NCBI RefSeq assembly: GCF_002086735.1
Contig: NZ_MVIJ01000005.1
Coordinates: forward strand, 62,001 to 126,000
Length of the DNA stretch: 64,000 nt
Direction of reading: 5' to 3'
Origin: Mycobacterium scrofulaceum
GTDB lineage: Bacteria; Actinomycetota; Actinomycetes; Mycobacteriales; Mycobacteriaceae
Of this stretch, positions 30,532 through 42,532 are shown in pieces; within the stretch, counting starts at the first letter, position 1, and each line of letters starts with the position of its first letter. Made by a program: the position numbers and the translations under genes. The notes beneath the pieces were generated by a model that searched no databases, had not been told where the DNA came from, and saw only the letters and a program-made list of their open reading frames with translations.

Positions 30532-31341
30532 ATGTCACGCCGCGCTCGCGTCGACGCCGAGCTGGTCCGCCGCGGCCTCGCGCGGTCGCGCCAGCAGGCC
30601 GCCGAGTTGATCGGCGCCGGGCGGGTCAGCATCGACGGGCTGCCGGCGCGCAAGCCGGGCACCGCCGTCGCCGTCACCGCGGCCCTGACGGTCGCCGACG
30701 ACGGCGAACGGGGCTGGGTGTCCCGCGGCGCCCACAAGCTCATCGGCGCCCTGGACGCCTTCGGGATTCCGGTCGCCGCCCGGCGCTGCCTGGACGCCGG
30801 GGCGTCGACGGGTGGGTTCACCGAGGTGCTGCTGGACCGCGGGGCCGCCGAGGTGGTCGCCGTGGACGTCGGCTACGGCCAGCTGGCGTGGTCGCTGCGC
30901 TGCGACCCGCGCGTCGCGGTCGTCGAGCGGACGAACGCCCGCGACCTGTCGCCGGAGGCGATCGGCGGGCCGGTCGACCTCATCGTGGCCGACCTGTCGT
31001 TCATTTCGCTCGCCAGCGTGTTGCCCGCGTTGGCTGGATGTGCTTCGCCCACCGCGGATATCGTTCCCATGGTGAAGCCGCAGTTCGAGGTGGGCAAGGG
31101 CCTGGTGGGGGCCGGCGGCGTGGTGCACGACCCCGGCCTGCGCGCCGATGCCGTGCTGGCCGTGGCGCGGCGCGCGGGCGAGCTCGGCTGGCACACCGTC
31201 GGGGCCACCGCCAGTCCGCTGCCCGGCCCGTCGGGCAACGTCGAATACTTCCTGTGGTTGCGCGCCCAGACCGATCGGGGATTGGCGGATGAGGAGTTGG
31301 TGGCGGCCGTGCGGCGCGCGGTGAACGAGGGGCCCCAGTGA
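30532..31341 (+). CDS. tlyA: TlyA, 2'-O-ribose rRNA methyltransferase (capreomycin/viomycin susceptibility)
   Basis: 269 aa. N-terminal S4 RNA-binding domain ([25 protein letters not shown]), then a FtsJ-like domain with SAM motif [12 protein letters not shown] and candidate catalytic residues in SRGAHKL, ADLSF and VKPQFE. TlyA methylates the ribose of 16S and 23S rRNA; loss causes capreomycin resistance. The stop overlaps the NAD kinase start (GTGA). Confidence 0.95.
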   Translation: MSRRARVDAELVRRGLARSRQQAAELIGAGRVSIDGLPARKPGTAVAVTAALTVADDGERGWVSRGAHKLIGALDAFGIPVAARRCLDAGASTGGFTEVLLDRGAAEVVAVDVGYGQLAWSLRCDPRVAVVERTNARDLSPEAIGGPVDLIVADLSFISLASVLPALAGCASPTADIVPMVKPQFEVGKGLVGAGGVVHDPGLRADAVLAVARRAGELGWHTVGATASPLPGPSGNVEYFLWLRAQTDRGLADEELVAAVRRAVNEGPQ

Positions 31342-32261
31342 TCGAACATCGCACGGTGCTGATGGTGGTGCACACCGGTCGGGAAGAGGCCACCGAGACC
31401 GCGGCCCGCGTGCAGAAAACGCTGGGCGACAACGACATCGCCCTTCGCGTCCTGTCCGCCGAGGCGGTTGACCGCGGCTCGCTGCACGTGGCCCCCGACG
31501 ACATCCGGGCGATGGGCGTCGAAATCGAGGTGGTCGACGCGGACCCACAGGCCGCCGACGGCTGCGAGCTGGTCCTGGTGCTCGGCGGGGACGGCACGTT
31601 CCTGCGCGCGGCCGAACTGGCCCGCAACGCCGGGATCCCGGTGCTGGGCGTCAACCTGGGCCGCATCGGGTTCCTGGCCGAGGCCGAGGCGGAGCACATC
31701 GACCGGGTGCTCGACCACGTCGTCGCGAAGGACTACCGGGTGGAGGACCGCCTGACGCTGGACGTGTCCGTGCGAGCGGGCGGCCGCGAGATCGAACACG
31801 GCTGGGCGCTCAACGAAGTCAGCCTGGAGAAGGGCCCGCGGCTGGGCGTGCTGGGCGTGGTCGTCGAGATCGACGGCCGGCCGGTGTCGGCGTTCGGGTG
31901 CGACGGGGTGCTGGTCTCGACGCCCACCGGGTCCACCGCCTACGCGTTCTCCGCGGGCGGCCCGGTGTTGTGGCCCGACCTCGAGGCAATCCTGGTGGTG
32001 CCCAACAACGCTCACGCGCTGTTCGGCCGGCCGATGGTCACCAGCCCCAACGCCACCATCGCGATCGAGATCGAGGCGGACGGGCACGACGCCCTGGTGT
32101 TCTGCGACGGTCGCCGGGAGATGCTGATCCCGGCGGGCAGTCGGATCGAGGTGCGGCGGTGCGACACACCGGTGAAGTGGGCGCGGCTGGACAGCGCGCC
32201 GTTCACCGACCGGTTGGTGCGCAAATTCCGGTTGCCGGTCACCGGGTGGCGCGGGAAGTAG
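31338..32261 (+). CDS. ppnK: NAD kinase
   Basis: 307 aa. The GGDG signature is [14 protein letters not shown], with NEVSLEKG and the glycine-rich [16 protein letters not shown] loop. Converts NAD to NADP using ATP or polyphosphate. Coupled to tlyA by GTGA, and recN begins immediately after its stop, the conserved actinobacterial tlyA-ppnK-recN order (Rv1694-Rv1696). Confidence 0.96.
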   Translation: MIEHRTVLMVVHTGREEATETAARVQKTLGDNDIALRVLSAEAVDRGSLHVAPDDIRAMGVEIEVVDADPQAADGCELVLVLGGDGTFLRAAELARNAGIPVLGVNLGRIGFLAEAEAEHIDRVLDHVVAKDYRVEDRLTLDVSVRAGGREIEHGWALNEVSLEKGPRLGVLGVVVEIDGRPVSAFGCDGVLVSTPTGSTAYAFSAGGPVLWPDLEAILVVPNNAHALFGRPMVTSPNATIAIEIEADGHDALVFCDGRREMLIPAGSRIEVRRCDTPVKWARLDSAPFTDRLVRKFRLPVTGWRGK

Positions 32262-34016
32262 ATGCTCACCGAAATCCGCATCGAGTCGCTGGGCGCGATC
32301 AGCGCGGCGGTCGGTGAGTTCGACCGCGGCCTGACCGTGCTGACCGGGGAGACCGGCACCGGCAAGACCATGGTGGTGACGGGGCTGCACCTGCTCGGCG
32401 GTGCCCGCGCCGACGCCACCCGGGTGCGGTCGGGAGCCGACCGCGCCGTCGTCGAAGGTCGTTTCACCACAACCGATCTCGACGACGCTGCGGTGGCGCA
32501 CCTGGACGAGATGCTGGACGCCTCGGGGGCCGAGCGCGACGAGGACGGCAGCGTCATCGCGTTGCGCTCGGTCAGCCGCGACGGGCCCTCGCGGGCCTAC
32601 CTCGGCGGCCGCAGCGTGCCCGCCAAGTCGCTGGGCGACTTCACCGCCGAGCTGCTCACCCTGCACGGGCAGAACGACCAGCTGCGGCTAATGCGGCCCG
32701 AGGAGCAACGGGGTGCGCTGGACCGGTTCGCCAAGGCGGGCCCCGCCCTCGAGCGCTACCGCAAACTGCGCGACGCCTGGCTCACCGCGCGGCACGACCT
32801 CAGCGACCGCCGCAACCGAATGCGGGAACTCGCCCTGGAATCCGATCGACTCACCTTCGCGCTCAACGAGATCGACACCGTCGACCCGCAACCGGGCGAG
32901 GACGACGCCCTGGTCGCCGACATCCTGCGGCTCTCCGAATTGGACACGCTGCGCGAGGCCGCGGTCACCGCGCACGCGGGGCTCTCCGGGGCGCCCGATG
33001 ACGCCGACGCCTCCGGGCACAGCGCCGCCGACAGCCTGGGGCGGGCCCGGGCCGCCCTGGAGTCGACCGACGACCCCAAGCTGCGGGCGCTGGCCGGGCA
33101 GGTCGGCGAGGCGCTGACGGTGGTCGCCGACGTGGCCGGCGAACTGAGCGGCTTCCTGGACGACCTGCCGGTCGACGCCAGCGCCCTGGAGGCCAGGCTG
33201 GCCCGGCAAGCCGAGCTGCGCACGCTGACCCGCAAGTACGCCGCGGACGTCGACGGGGTGCTGCTGTGGGCCCGCGAGTCGCGGGAACGCCTGGCCCAAC
33301 TCGACGTCTCCGAGGAGGGCCTGACCGCGCTGGCGGCCCGGGTCGACGAGCTCGCGCGTGAATTGGGCCAAGCCGCAGCCGATCTCAGCGGTATTCGGCG
33401 CAAGGCCGCCAAGCGGCTCGCCAAGGAGGTCACCGCCGAGCTGTCCGGGCTGGCGATGGCCGACGCGCAGTTCAGCATCGACGTGAGCAACGACGCCGTC
33501 ACCGACAACGACCCCGCCGCGCTCGCGCTCGGGTCGGGCGAGCTGGCCCGGGCCGGCGCCGACGGCGTCGACCAGGTCGAGTTCGGGTTCGCGGCGCACC
33601 GCGGTATGGACCAGCTGCCGCTGGCGAAGAGCGCCTCGGGCGGCGAGCTGTCCCGGGTGATGCTGGCGCTGGAAGTGGTGCTGTCCGCATCGGCGGCGGG
33701 CACCACGATGGTGTTCGACGAGGTCGACGCCGGCGTAGGCGGCCGGGCCGCGGTGCAGATCGGGCGCCGGCTGGCGCGGCTGGCGCGCACGCATCAGGTC
33801 ATCGTCGTCACGCACCTGCCGCAGGTTGCGGCGTACGCCGACGTGCAACTGGTGGTGCACGGCGCCGGGCCCAAGGGGACCAGCGTGGTGCGGCGGGTCA
33901 CCGGCGACGAGCGCGTCGCCGAGCTGGCGCGGATGATGGCCGGGCTGGGCGAGTCCGACAGCGGCCGCGCGCACGCCCGCGAGCTGCTCGACGCGGCCCA
34001 GCGCGACGAGATCTAG
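32262..34016 (+). CDS. recN: DNA repair ATPase RecN
   Basis: 584 aa (M. tuberculosis RecN is about the same). SMC-like: Walker A TGETGTGKTMVV at the N-terminus, two coiled-coil arms (~160-420) around a short hinge, then signature ASGGELSRVMLALEVVL and Walker B TMVFDEVDAGVGG near the C-terminus. Acts early in double-strand-break repair. Confidence 0.96.
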   Translation: MLTEIRIESLGAISAAVGEFDRGLTVLTGETGTGKTMVVTGLHLLGGARADATRVRSGADRAVVEGRFTTTDLDDAAVAHLDEMLDASGAERDEDGSVIALRSVSRDGPSRAYLGGRSVPAKSLGDFTAELLTLHGQNDQLRLMRPEEQRGALDRFAKAGPALERYRKLRDAWLTARHDLSDRRNRMRELALESDRLTFALNEIDTVDPQPGEDDALVADILRLSELDTLREAAVTAHAGLSGAPDDADASGHSAADSLGRARAALESTDDPKLRALAGQVGEALTVVADVAGELSGFLDDLPVDASALEARLARQAELRTLTRKYAADVDGVLLWARESRERLAQLDVSEEGLTALAARVDELARELGQAAADLSGIRRKAAKRLAKEVTAELSGLAMADAQFSIDVSNDAVTDNDPAALALGSGELARAGADGVDQVEFGFAAHRGMDQLPLAKSASGGELSRVMLALEVVLSASAAGTTMVFDEVDAGVGGRAAVQIGRRLARLARTHQVIVVTHLPQVAAYADVQLVVHGAGPKGTSVVRRVTGDERVAELARMMAGLGESDSGRAHARELLDAAQRDEI

Positions 34017-34211
34017 CCCGGCTTCCCTCGCGAGCGACCGTGTTTGCACACCGACACGCCGCATAACCCGTACATATGGGGACCCTCGCGCGACGCGGCC
34101 GCAGCCAAGCCGTGACGAGCCTGTTACTGCTGGGACACTAGATAACTTCTGAGGCTGATGTTACGGCGCGCCTCCACCCCTCCTTCGGGCATCACGGACA
34201 GAATCGCCCCC

Positions 34212-35393
34212 ATGAAGATGTCAGGCCTGTTAACCCGCAACACCGCCCGGCCGGGTCTTGTCGGCACCGCCAGGGTGGACCGGAACATCGACCGATTGCT
34301 GCGCAGGGTGTGCCCCGGCGACATCGTGGTGCTCGACGTCCTGGATCTGGACCGCATCACGGCGGACGCCCTGGTGGAGGCGGATATCGCCGCGGTCGTC
34401 AACGCCTCGCCGTCGGTGTCGGGCCGCTACCCGAACATGGGTCCGGAGGTGCTGGTCAACAACGGGGTCACCCTGATCGACGAGACCGGGCCCGACATCT
34501 TCAAGAAGGTCAAGGACGGCGCCAAGATCCGGCTGTACGAGGGCGGGGTGTACTCGGGTGACCGCAGGCTGGTCCGCGGCACCGAGCGCACCGACCACGA
34601 CATCGCGGACCTGATGCGGGAGGCCAAGACCGGGCTGTCCGCGCACCTGGAGGCGTTCGCTGGCAACACGATCGAGTTCATCAAGAGCGAGAGCCCGCTG
34701 TTGATCGACGGCATCGGCATCCCCGACATCGACGTCGACCTGCGGCGCCGGCACGTGGTGATCGTCGCCGACGAGCCCAGCGCCGAGGAGGACCTGAAGT
34801 CCCTCAAGCCGTTCATCAAGGAGTACCAGCCGGTGCTCTTCGGCGTGGGTAGCGGCGCGGATGTGCTGCGCAAGGCGGGGTATCGGCCCCAAGTCATCGT
34901 GGGCGACCCCGACCACATCAGCGCCGACGCCCTCAAGTGCGGCGCCCAGGTCGTCCTGCCCGCCGACGCCGACGGCCACGCCCCCGGCCTGGAGCGCATC
35001 CAGGATCTCGGCGTCGGGGCGATGACCTTTCCGGCCGCGGGCTCGGCGATCGACCTGGCCCTGCTGCTGGCCGACCATCACGGCGCCGCTCTGCTGGTGA
35101 CCGCGGGCCACACCGCCAACATCGAGACGTTCTTCGACCGCACCCGCGCGCACAGCAACCCGTCGACCTTCCTGACCAGGCTGCGGGTGGGGGAGAAGGT
35201 GGTGGACGCCAAGGCCGTGGCCACCCTGTACCGCAACCACATCTCCGCGGGCGCCATCGCGCTGCTTGCGCTGACGATGTTGATCGCCGTCATCGTCGCC
35301 CTGTGGGTGTCGCGCAGCGACGGCGTGGTTCTGCACTGGGTGAGCGACTACTGGAACCACTTCTCCCTCTGGGTTCAGCACTTGGTGACGTAG
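34212..35393 (+). CDS. steA: SteA-like cytokinetic ring/cell-separation protein, Rv1697 homologue
   Basis: 393 aa from ATG 34212, the length I recall for Rv1697. The cytosolic part has a thiamin-pyrophosphokinase-like fold motif (VIVGDPDHISADAL, LPADADGHAPGLER). A single C-terminal membrane helix (AIALLALTMLIAVIVALWV) is followed by a short tail. Corynebacterial SteA pairs with SteB in septal wall cleavage. The next gene is the SteB homologue, 8 bases away. Confidence 0.87.
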   Translation: MKMSGLLTRNTARPGLVGTARVDRNIDRLLRRVCPGDIVVLDVLDLDRITADALVEADIAAVVNASPSVSGRYPNMGPEVLVNNGVTLIDETGPDIFKKVKDGAKIRLYEGGVYSGDRRLVRGTERTDHDIADLMREAKTGLSAHLEAFAGNTIEFIKSESPLLIDGIGIPDIDVDLRRRHVVIVADEPSAEEDLKSLKPFIKEYQPVLFGVGSGADVLRKAGYRPQVIVGDPDHISADALKCGAQVVLPADADGHAPGLERIQDLGVGAMTFPAAGSAIDLALLLADHHGAALLVTAGHTANIETFFDRTRAHSNPSTFLTRLRVGEKVVDAKAVATLYRNHISAGAIALLALTMLIAVIVALWVSRSDGVVLHWVSDYWNHFSLWVQHLVT

Positions 35394-35401
35394 GGCCCAC
35401 G

Positions 35402-36346
35402 ATGATCTCGCTACGTCAACACGCGTTATCGCTGGCCGCCGTCTTCCTGGCGCTGGCCGTGGGGGTCGTGCTCGGTTCCGGCTTGCTGTCCGACACCCTG
35501 CTGTCCAGCCTGCGTGACGAGAAGCGGGACCTGCACACCCAGATCGACGGGCTCAACGACCAGAAGAATGTGCTGAACGAAAAGCTCAGTGCAGCAAACA
35601 GTTTCGACACCCAACTGGCCGGCCGGATGGTGCACGACGCGCTGGGCGGCAAGTCGGTCGTGGTGTTTCGCACCCCGGACGCCCAAGACGACGACGTCGC
35701 CGCGGTGACCAAGGTCATCGGTCAGGCCGGTGGCGCGGTGACCGGGACCGTGTCGCTGACGAACGAGTTCGTCGAGGCCAACTCCGCGGAGAAGCTGCAG
35801 ACCGTGGTGAACTCCTCGATCCTGCCGGCCGGTCAGCAATTGAGCACCAAGCTCGTCGACCAGGGTTCGCAGGCCGGCGACCTGATGGGCATCGCCCTGC
35901 TGATCAACGCCAACCCCGCGGTGCCGCCGGTCGAGGAGGCCCAGCGCGACACGGTGCTGGCCGCGCTGCGCGACACGGGATTCATCACCTATCAGCCCAC
36001 CGAGCACATGGCCGCGGCCAACGCCGCGCTGGTCGTCACCGGCGGGTCGTTGCCCCAGGACGCCGGCAACCGGGGCGTCAGCGTCGCCCGGTTCGCCGCG
36101 GCCATGGCGCCGCACGGTTCGGGCACCCTGCTCGCCGGGCGGGACGGTTCGGCGACGGGGGCCGCGGCCGTCGCCGTGACCCGCGCCGACGCGGCGATGA
36201 ACTCCGCGGTCAGCACCGTCGACGACGTCGACACCGCGCCCGGGCGGATCACCGCCGTGCTGGGATTGCACGACCTGCTGGGCGGCGGACACGCCGGTCA
36301 GTACGGCACCGGTCACGGCGCCACGTCGATCACGGTGCCCCAGTAG
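35402..36346 (+). CDS. mctB: SteB/MctB-like envelope protein, Rv1698 homologue
   Basis: 314 aa, the length I recall for Rv1698. One N-terminal membrane helix (LAAVFLALAVGVVLGSGLL), a coiled coil (SSLRDEKRDLHTQIDGLNDQKNVLNEKL), then a globular extracytoplasmic part. Rv1698 was described as a copper-transport protein (MctB); corynebacterial work places it with SteA in cell separation. Both names are in use and the sequence does not decide. Confidence 0.87.
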   Translation: MISLRQHALSLAAVFLALAVGVVLGSGLLSDTLLSSLRDEKRDLHTQIDGLNDQKNVLNEKLSAANSFDTQLAGRMVHDALGGKSVVVFRTPDAQDDDVAAVTKVIGQAGGAVTGTVSLTNEFVEANSAEKLQTVVNSSILPAGQQLSTKLVDQGSQAGDLMGIALLINANPAVPPVEEAQRDTVLAALRDTGFITYQPTEHMAAANAALVVTGGSLPQDAGNRGVSVARFAAAMAPHGSGTLLAGRDGSATGAAAVAVTRADAAMNSAVSTVDDVDTAPGRITAVLGLHDLLGGGHAGQYGTGHGATSITVPQ

Positions 36347-36428
36347 CGGGCGTGTTTCCACGGCGCCGCGGTCGTGGATGTTAGGGTGGGTTTCCGTGGG
36401 TCGGCAGGCCCAACTAGTTATTCGCTAG

Positions 36429-38831
<2,403 letters not shown>

Positions 38832-38835
<4 letters not shown>

Positions 38836-39773
38836 CAACGGCGGTCCTGGACACCCAACTGCAGGGCTACCTGGATCACCTCACCATCGAACGGGGCGTC
38901 GCGGCGAACACCCTGAGCTCCTATCGCCGCGACCTGCGCCGCTACACCAAGCACCTGTCGGACCGCGGAATTCACGACCTGGCGAAGGTCGGCGAGGACG
39001 ACGTGAGCGAGTTCCTGGTGGCGCTGCGCCGCGGCGACCCCGACGCGGGAACCGCCGCGCTGTCCGCGGTGTCGGCGGCGCGGGCCCTGATCGCGGTGCG
39101 CGGCCTGCACCGGTTCGCCGCCGCCGAGGGGCTCGCCGAGCTGGACGTGGCGCGGGCCGTGCGGCCCCCGGCACCGGGCCGCCGGCTGCCCAAGAGCCTG
39201 ACCATCGACCAGGTGCTGGCCCTGCTGGAAGGGGCGGGCGGCGACAGCGCGTCGGACGGCCCGCTCACGTTGCGCAACCGGGCGCTGCTCGAGCTGCTGT
39301 ACTCCACCGGCGCGCGGATCTCCGAGGCGGTCGGCCTCGACGTCGACGACATCGACAGCCGGGCCCGCTCGGTGCTATTGCGCGGCAAGGGCGGCAAGCA
39401 GCGACTGGTGCCGATCGGGCGGCCCGCCGTGCAGGCGCTGGACGCCTACCTGGTGCGTGGCCGCCCGGACCTGGCCCGCCGCGGCCGCGGGACACCGGCC
39501 ATCTTCCTCAACGTGCGCGGCGGGCGGCTGTCGCGGCAGAGCGCCTGGCAGGTGCTGCAGGACGCCGCCGAGCGCGCCGGGATCACGTCGGGCGTCTCGC
39601 CGCACATGCTGCGGCACTCGTTCGCCACCCACCTGCTCGAGGGCGGCGCCGACGTCCGGGTGGTGCAGGAGTTGCTGGGACACGCCTCGGTGACGACGAC
39701 GCAGATCTACACGATGGTCACCGTGCACGCGCTGCGCGAGGTATGGGCCGGCGCCCACCCGCGCGCGCAGTAA
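38832..39773 (+). CDS. xerD: Tyrosine recombinase XerD
   Basis: 313 aa. N-terminal core-binding SAM-like domain ([23 protein letters not shown]). The catalytic residues are all present: Arg ~161 (TGARISE), Lys ~186 (GKGGKQ), His-x-x-Arg ~257 ([12 protein letters not shown]), His ~283 ([10 protein letters not shown]) and Tyr ~292 (QIYTMV). Length and place (Rv1701) identify the chromosome-dimer recombinase and not a phage integrase. Confidence 0.95.
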
Positions 39774-39778
39774 GCGCG

Positions 39779-40531
39779 TCAGCCCACGAACTCGGACACC
39801 AGCACGAGGTCGGACACCAGCGACTGGTATTCCAGGTGCGCCTTGTGCTCGACCGTGTTGAATTGCGTGCCCTGCTGCTGTCGCATGTAGGCACGGTACT
39901 TCGGCGCGCCCGGCACCCGGACGTTGTCGGCGACCACGATCGCGCCCGGGCGCAACCAGCCGCGCGCCGTGATGCTGTGCAGGTCGTCCAGGTAGGCGTC
40001 CTTGTCGTGGTCGAGGAACAGAAAGTCGAGGGCGCCGGCCGCGAACCCGTGCTCGCCGGCCAGCAGGTCCAGCGTGCGTCCGTCGTCGCCGATCGTGCCG
40101 ACGACGCAGGTCACCCGGTCGGCGACGCCGGCGTGGGCCCAGATCCGCCGGGCGTTGGCGGCGTTGGCCTCGGCGAGTTCGACCGAATACACCTTGGCGT
40201 TCGGGGCGGCGCGGGCGATGCGCAGCGCGCCGTATCCCACGTAGGTGCCCAGCTCGAGTGCGACAGCCGGGGCGGCGCGGCGCACCGCTGCGTCGAGGAT
40301 CTGCCCCTTCTCGTCGCCGACGTTGATCAGCATCGACTTCTCGTAGGCGAACTTGTCGATGGTGGCCAGCACGTCGTCGATGTCGCCGGCCTTGGCGTTG
40401 CGCAGTACGTAGTCGACCGCGGCGGCCTCGCGTCCGTCGCCGATCTGACCGGTCGTGGTGATGTTGCGCGCCCCGGTCGCCATCCGCCAGACCGACCAGC
40501 GCAGCAGGGGAATCCGTCGCTTGAGATCCAT
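39779..40531 (-). CDS. Catechol O-methyltransferase-like enzyme, Rv1703c homologue
   Basis: 250 aa from ATG 40531. SAM-binding motif ALELGTYVGYGALRIAR, DFLFLDHDKDAYLDDL (metal/acid motif) and VVADNVRVPG match COMT-type Mg-dependent methyltransferases. Substrate unknown. It converges on xerD with a 5-base gap. M. tuberculosis genes I place after Rv1703c (cycA and PPE genes) are not here; the next gene is the Rv1708-like parA. Confidence 0.87.
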   Translation of the reverse strand: MDLKRRIPLLRWSVWRMATGARNITTTGQIGDGREAAAVDYVLRNAKAGDIDDVLATIDKFAYEKSMLINVGDEKGQILDAAVRRAAPAVALELGTYVGYGALRIARAAPNAKVYSVELAEANAANARRIWAHAGVADRVTCVVGTIGDDGRTLDLLAGEHGFAAGALDFLFLDHDKDAYLDDLHSITARGWLRPGAIVVADNVRVPGAPKYRAYMRQQQGTQFNTVEHKAHLEYQSLVSDLVLVSEFVG

Positions 40532-40570
40532 GACGACACAGTAGTGCGGACAGGTGTCGGGCCGCGGGCT

Positions 40571-40630
40571 CCGAGATGGCCACCAGGGTCGTCGCGGGGC
40601 CGGCGACCGCGACCCTCGCGGCAATCTCGG
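40571..40630. repeat. 60-nt imperfect palindrome in the divergent OMT/parA interval
   Basis: Left arm CCGAGATnGCCnnnAGGGTCG (from 40571) pairs with right arm CGACCCTcGCGGCaATCTCGG (to 40630, overlapping the central CG-rich part), giving roughly 20 pairs around a ~9-base loop. It could be a mycobacterial intergenic repeat, an operator or an RNA hairpin; no function is assigned. The rest of 40532-40827 holds no gene that I can support. Confidence 0.4.
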
Positions 40631-40827
40631 CGCGGCGCCGGCGCCCCGAGATCGCCCGCGGCATCGACTGTGAAACCCGCCCACCAGCTTCCTGGTGATG
40701 CTGCTGTGACAGCTGTTAACGATCACCGCCGCCAGCCGCGCTACCAGCGCAAATCCGGCGAAATTGGCTGGTGAATTGCCTGCGGGTCGCCCGGCTTCCG
40801 CGCGCGCACCCGTTAGACTTTCGGTCG

Positions 40828-40857
40828 ATGTTCACCTCCCGAACACCCCCGCCATGA
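40828..40857 (+). CDS. Possible 9-codon leader ORF ending Pro-Pro-Pro, coupled to the parA-like gene
   Basis: ATG 40828 reads MFTSRTPPP and stops at TGA 40855-40857, which overlaps the parA ATG at 40854 (ATGA). A -10-like TAGACT lies at 40814-40819, so transcription may start at or within 1-2 bases of ATG 40828 (leaderless). The terminal PPP would slow ribosomes. Confidence 0.3.
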   Translation: MFTSRTPPP

Positions 40858-41720
40858 TGACCGAGCAGCCGGACAGCGGCGTCGAGCTCGGTCTGACCGG
40901 GCGGCCGCCGCGGGCGATCCCGGAACCGCAGCCGCGCACCTCGCACGGCCCGGCCAAGGTCGTCGCGATGTGCAACCAGAAGGGTGGCGTCGGGAAGACC
41001 ACGTCGACCATCAACCTGGGCGCGGCGCTCGCCGAATACGGCCGGCGGGTGTTGCTGGTGGACATGGACCCGCAGGGCGCACTGTCCGCGGGGCTCGGCG
41101 TCCCGCACTACGAGTTGGAGAAGACCATCCACAACGTGCTGGTCGAGCCGCGGGTGTCGATCGACGACGTGCTGCTGCAGACCCGGATCAAGCACATGGA
41201 CCTGGTGCCCAGCAACATCGACCTGTCCGCCGCCGAGATCCAGCTGGTCAACGAGGTCGGGCGGGAACAGACCTTGGGCAGGGCGCTGCACCCGGTGCTG
41301 GACCGCTACGACTACGTGCTGATCGACTGCCAGCCGTCGCTCGGCCTGCTCACGGTCAACGGGCTGGCCTGCGCCGACGGCGTGGTGATCCCCACCGAAT
41401 GCGAGTTCTTCTCGCTGCGCGGCCTGGCGCTGCTGACCGACACCGTCGACAAGGTGCGCGACCGGCTCAACCCGAAGCTGGACATCAGCGGCATCTTGCT
41501 CACCCGCTACGACCCGCGCACCGTCAACGCCCGCGAGGTGATGGCCCGGGTGGTGGAGCGGTTCGGCGACCTGGTGTTCGACACCGTGATCACCCGGACC
41601 GTCCGCTTCCCGGAGACCAGCGTGGCCGGCGAACCGATCACCACGTGGGCCCCGAAGTCGACGGGCGCCATCGCTTACCGCGCCCTGGCCCGCGAGTTCA
41701 TCGACCGATTCGGCGCGTGA
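40854..41720 (+). CDS. ParA/Soj-type ATPase, Rv1708 homologue
   Basis: 288 aa from ATG 40854 (ATG 40857 follows; an in-frame TTG at 40764 would give 318 aa). Deviant Walker A NQKGGVGKTT, Walker A' LVDMDPQGALSAGLG and Walker B YVLIDCQPS define the ParA/MinD group. No parB is adjacent; scpA overlaps its stop (GTGA), so it works beside condensin in chromosome organisation, as in other actinobacteria. Confidence 0.93.
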   Translation: MMTEQPDSGVELGLTGRPPRAIPEPQPRTSHGPAKVVAMCNQKGGVGKTTSTINLGAALAEYGRRVLLVDMDPQGALSAGLGVPHYELEKTIHNVLVEPRVSIDDVLLQTRIKHMDLVPSNIDLSAAEIQLVNEVGREQTLGRALHPVLDRYDYVLIDCQPSLGLLTVNGLACADGVVIPTECEFFSLRGLALLTDTVDKVRDRLNPKLDISGILLTRYDPRTVNAREVMARVVERFGDLVFDTVITRTVRFPETSVAGEPITTWAPKSTGAIAYRALAREFIDRFGA

Positions 41721-42532
41721 CGGCCAGCGCGAACGGTGAGGCGCCAGCCAAGAACGGTTTTCAAGTCCGCCTGACCAACTTCGAGGGGCCGTTCGATCTG
41801 CTGCTGCAGCTGATCTTCGCCCATCGCCTCGACGTCACCGAGGTGGCGCTGCACCAGGTCACCGACGACTTCATCGCCTACACCCGCGAGATCGGCTCGC
41901 AGCTCGACCTGGAGGAGACCACGGCGTTCCTGGTGGTCGCCGCGACGCTGCTCGACCTCAAGGCCGCGCGGCTGTTGCCGGCCGGTCAGGTCGACGACGA
42001 AGAGGACCTGGCGCTGCTCGAGGTGCGCGACCTGCTGTTCGCCAGGCTGCTGCAGTACCGCGCGTTCAAGCACGTCGCGGAGATGTTCGCCGAGCTGGAG
42101 GCCACGGCGCTGCGCAGCTATCCGCGCGCCGTGGCGCTCGAGGACCGGTTCACCGAGCTGCTGCCGGAGGTGATGCTCGGCGTCGACGCCGAGCGGTTCG
42201 CCCAGATCGCCGCGATCGCGTTCAGCCCGCGCCCCGTGCCCACGGTGTCCATCGGTCACCTGCACGAGGTGTCGGTCTCGGTCCCCGAGCAGGCCAAGAA
42301 GCTGCTGGAGATCCTGGAGGGCCGCGGCAGCGGCCACTGGGCCACGTTCTCCGAGCTGGTCGCCGACTGCCAGGCGCCGATGGAGGTCGTCGGGCGCTTC
42401 CTGGCGCTGCTCGAGCTGTATCGGAGCCGGGCGGTAGCATTCGACCAGTCGGAGCCGCTGGGCGTGCTCCAGATTTCATGGACCGGGGAACGTCCGGCCA
42501 ACGAAGCCTTGGTAGAAGTGCGGGACGAATAA
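41717..42532 (+). CDS. scpA: Condensin kleisin subunit ScpA
   Basis: 271 aa from GTG 41717. Kleisin N-terminus FQVRLTNFEGPFDLLLQLIFAHRLDVTEV and EETTAFLVVAATLLDLKAARLLP, and a C-terminal winged helix (WATFSELVADCQAPMEVVGRFLALLEL) that binds SMC. Overlaps parA by 4 bases and scpB by 1 base (TAATG). Confidence 0.96.
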   Translation: MTASANGEAPAKNGFQVRLTNFEGPFDLLLQLIFAHRLDVTEVALHQVTDDFIAYTREIGSQLDLEETTAFLVVAATLLDLKAARLLPAGQVDDEEDLALLEVRDLLFARLLQYRAFKHVAEMFAELEATALRSYPRAVALEDRFTELLPEVMLGVDAERFAQIAAIAFSPRPVPTVSIGHLHEVSVSVPEQAKKLLEILEGRGSGHWATFSELVADCQAPMEVVGRFLALLELYRSRAVAFDQSEPLGVLQISWTGERPANEALVEVRDE

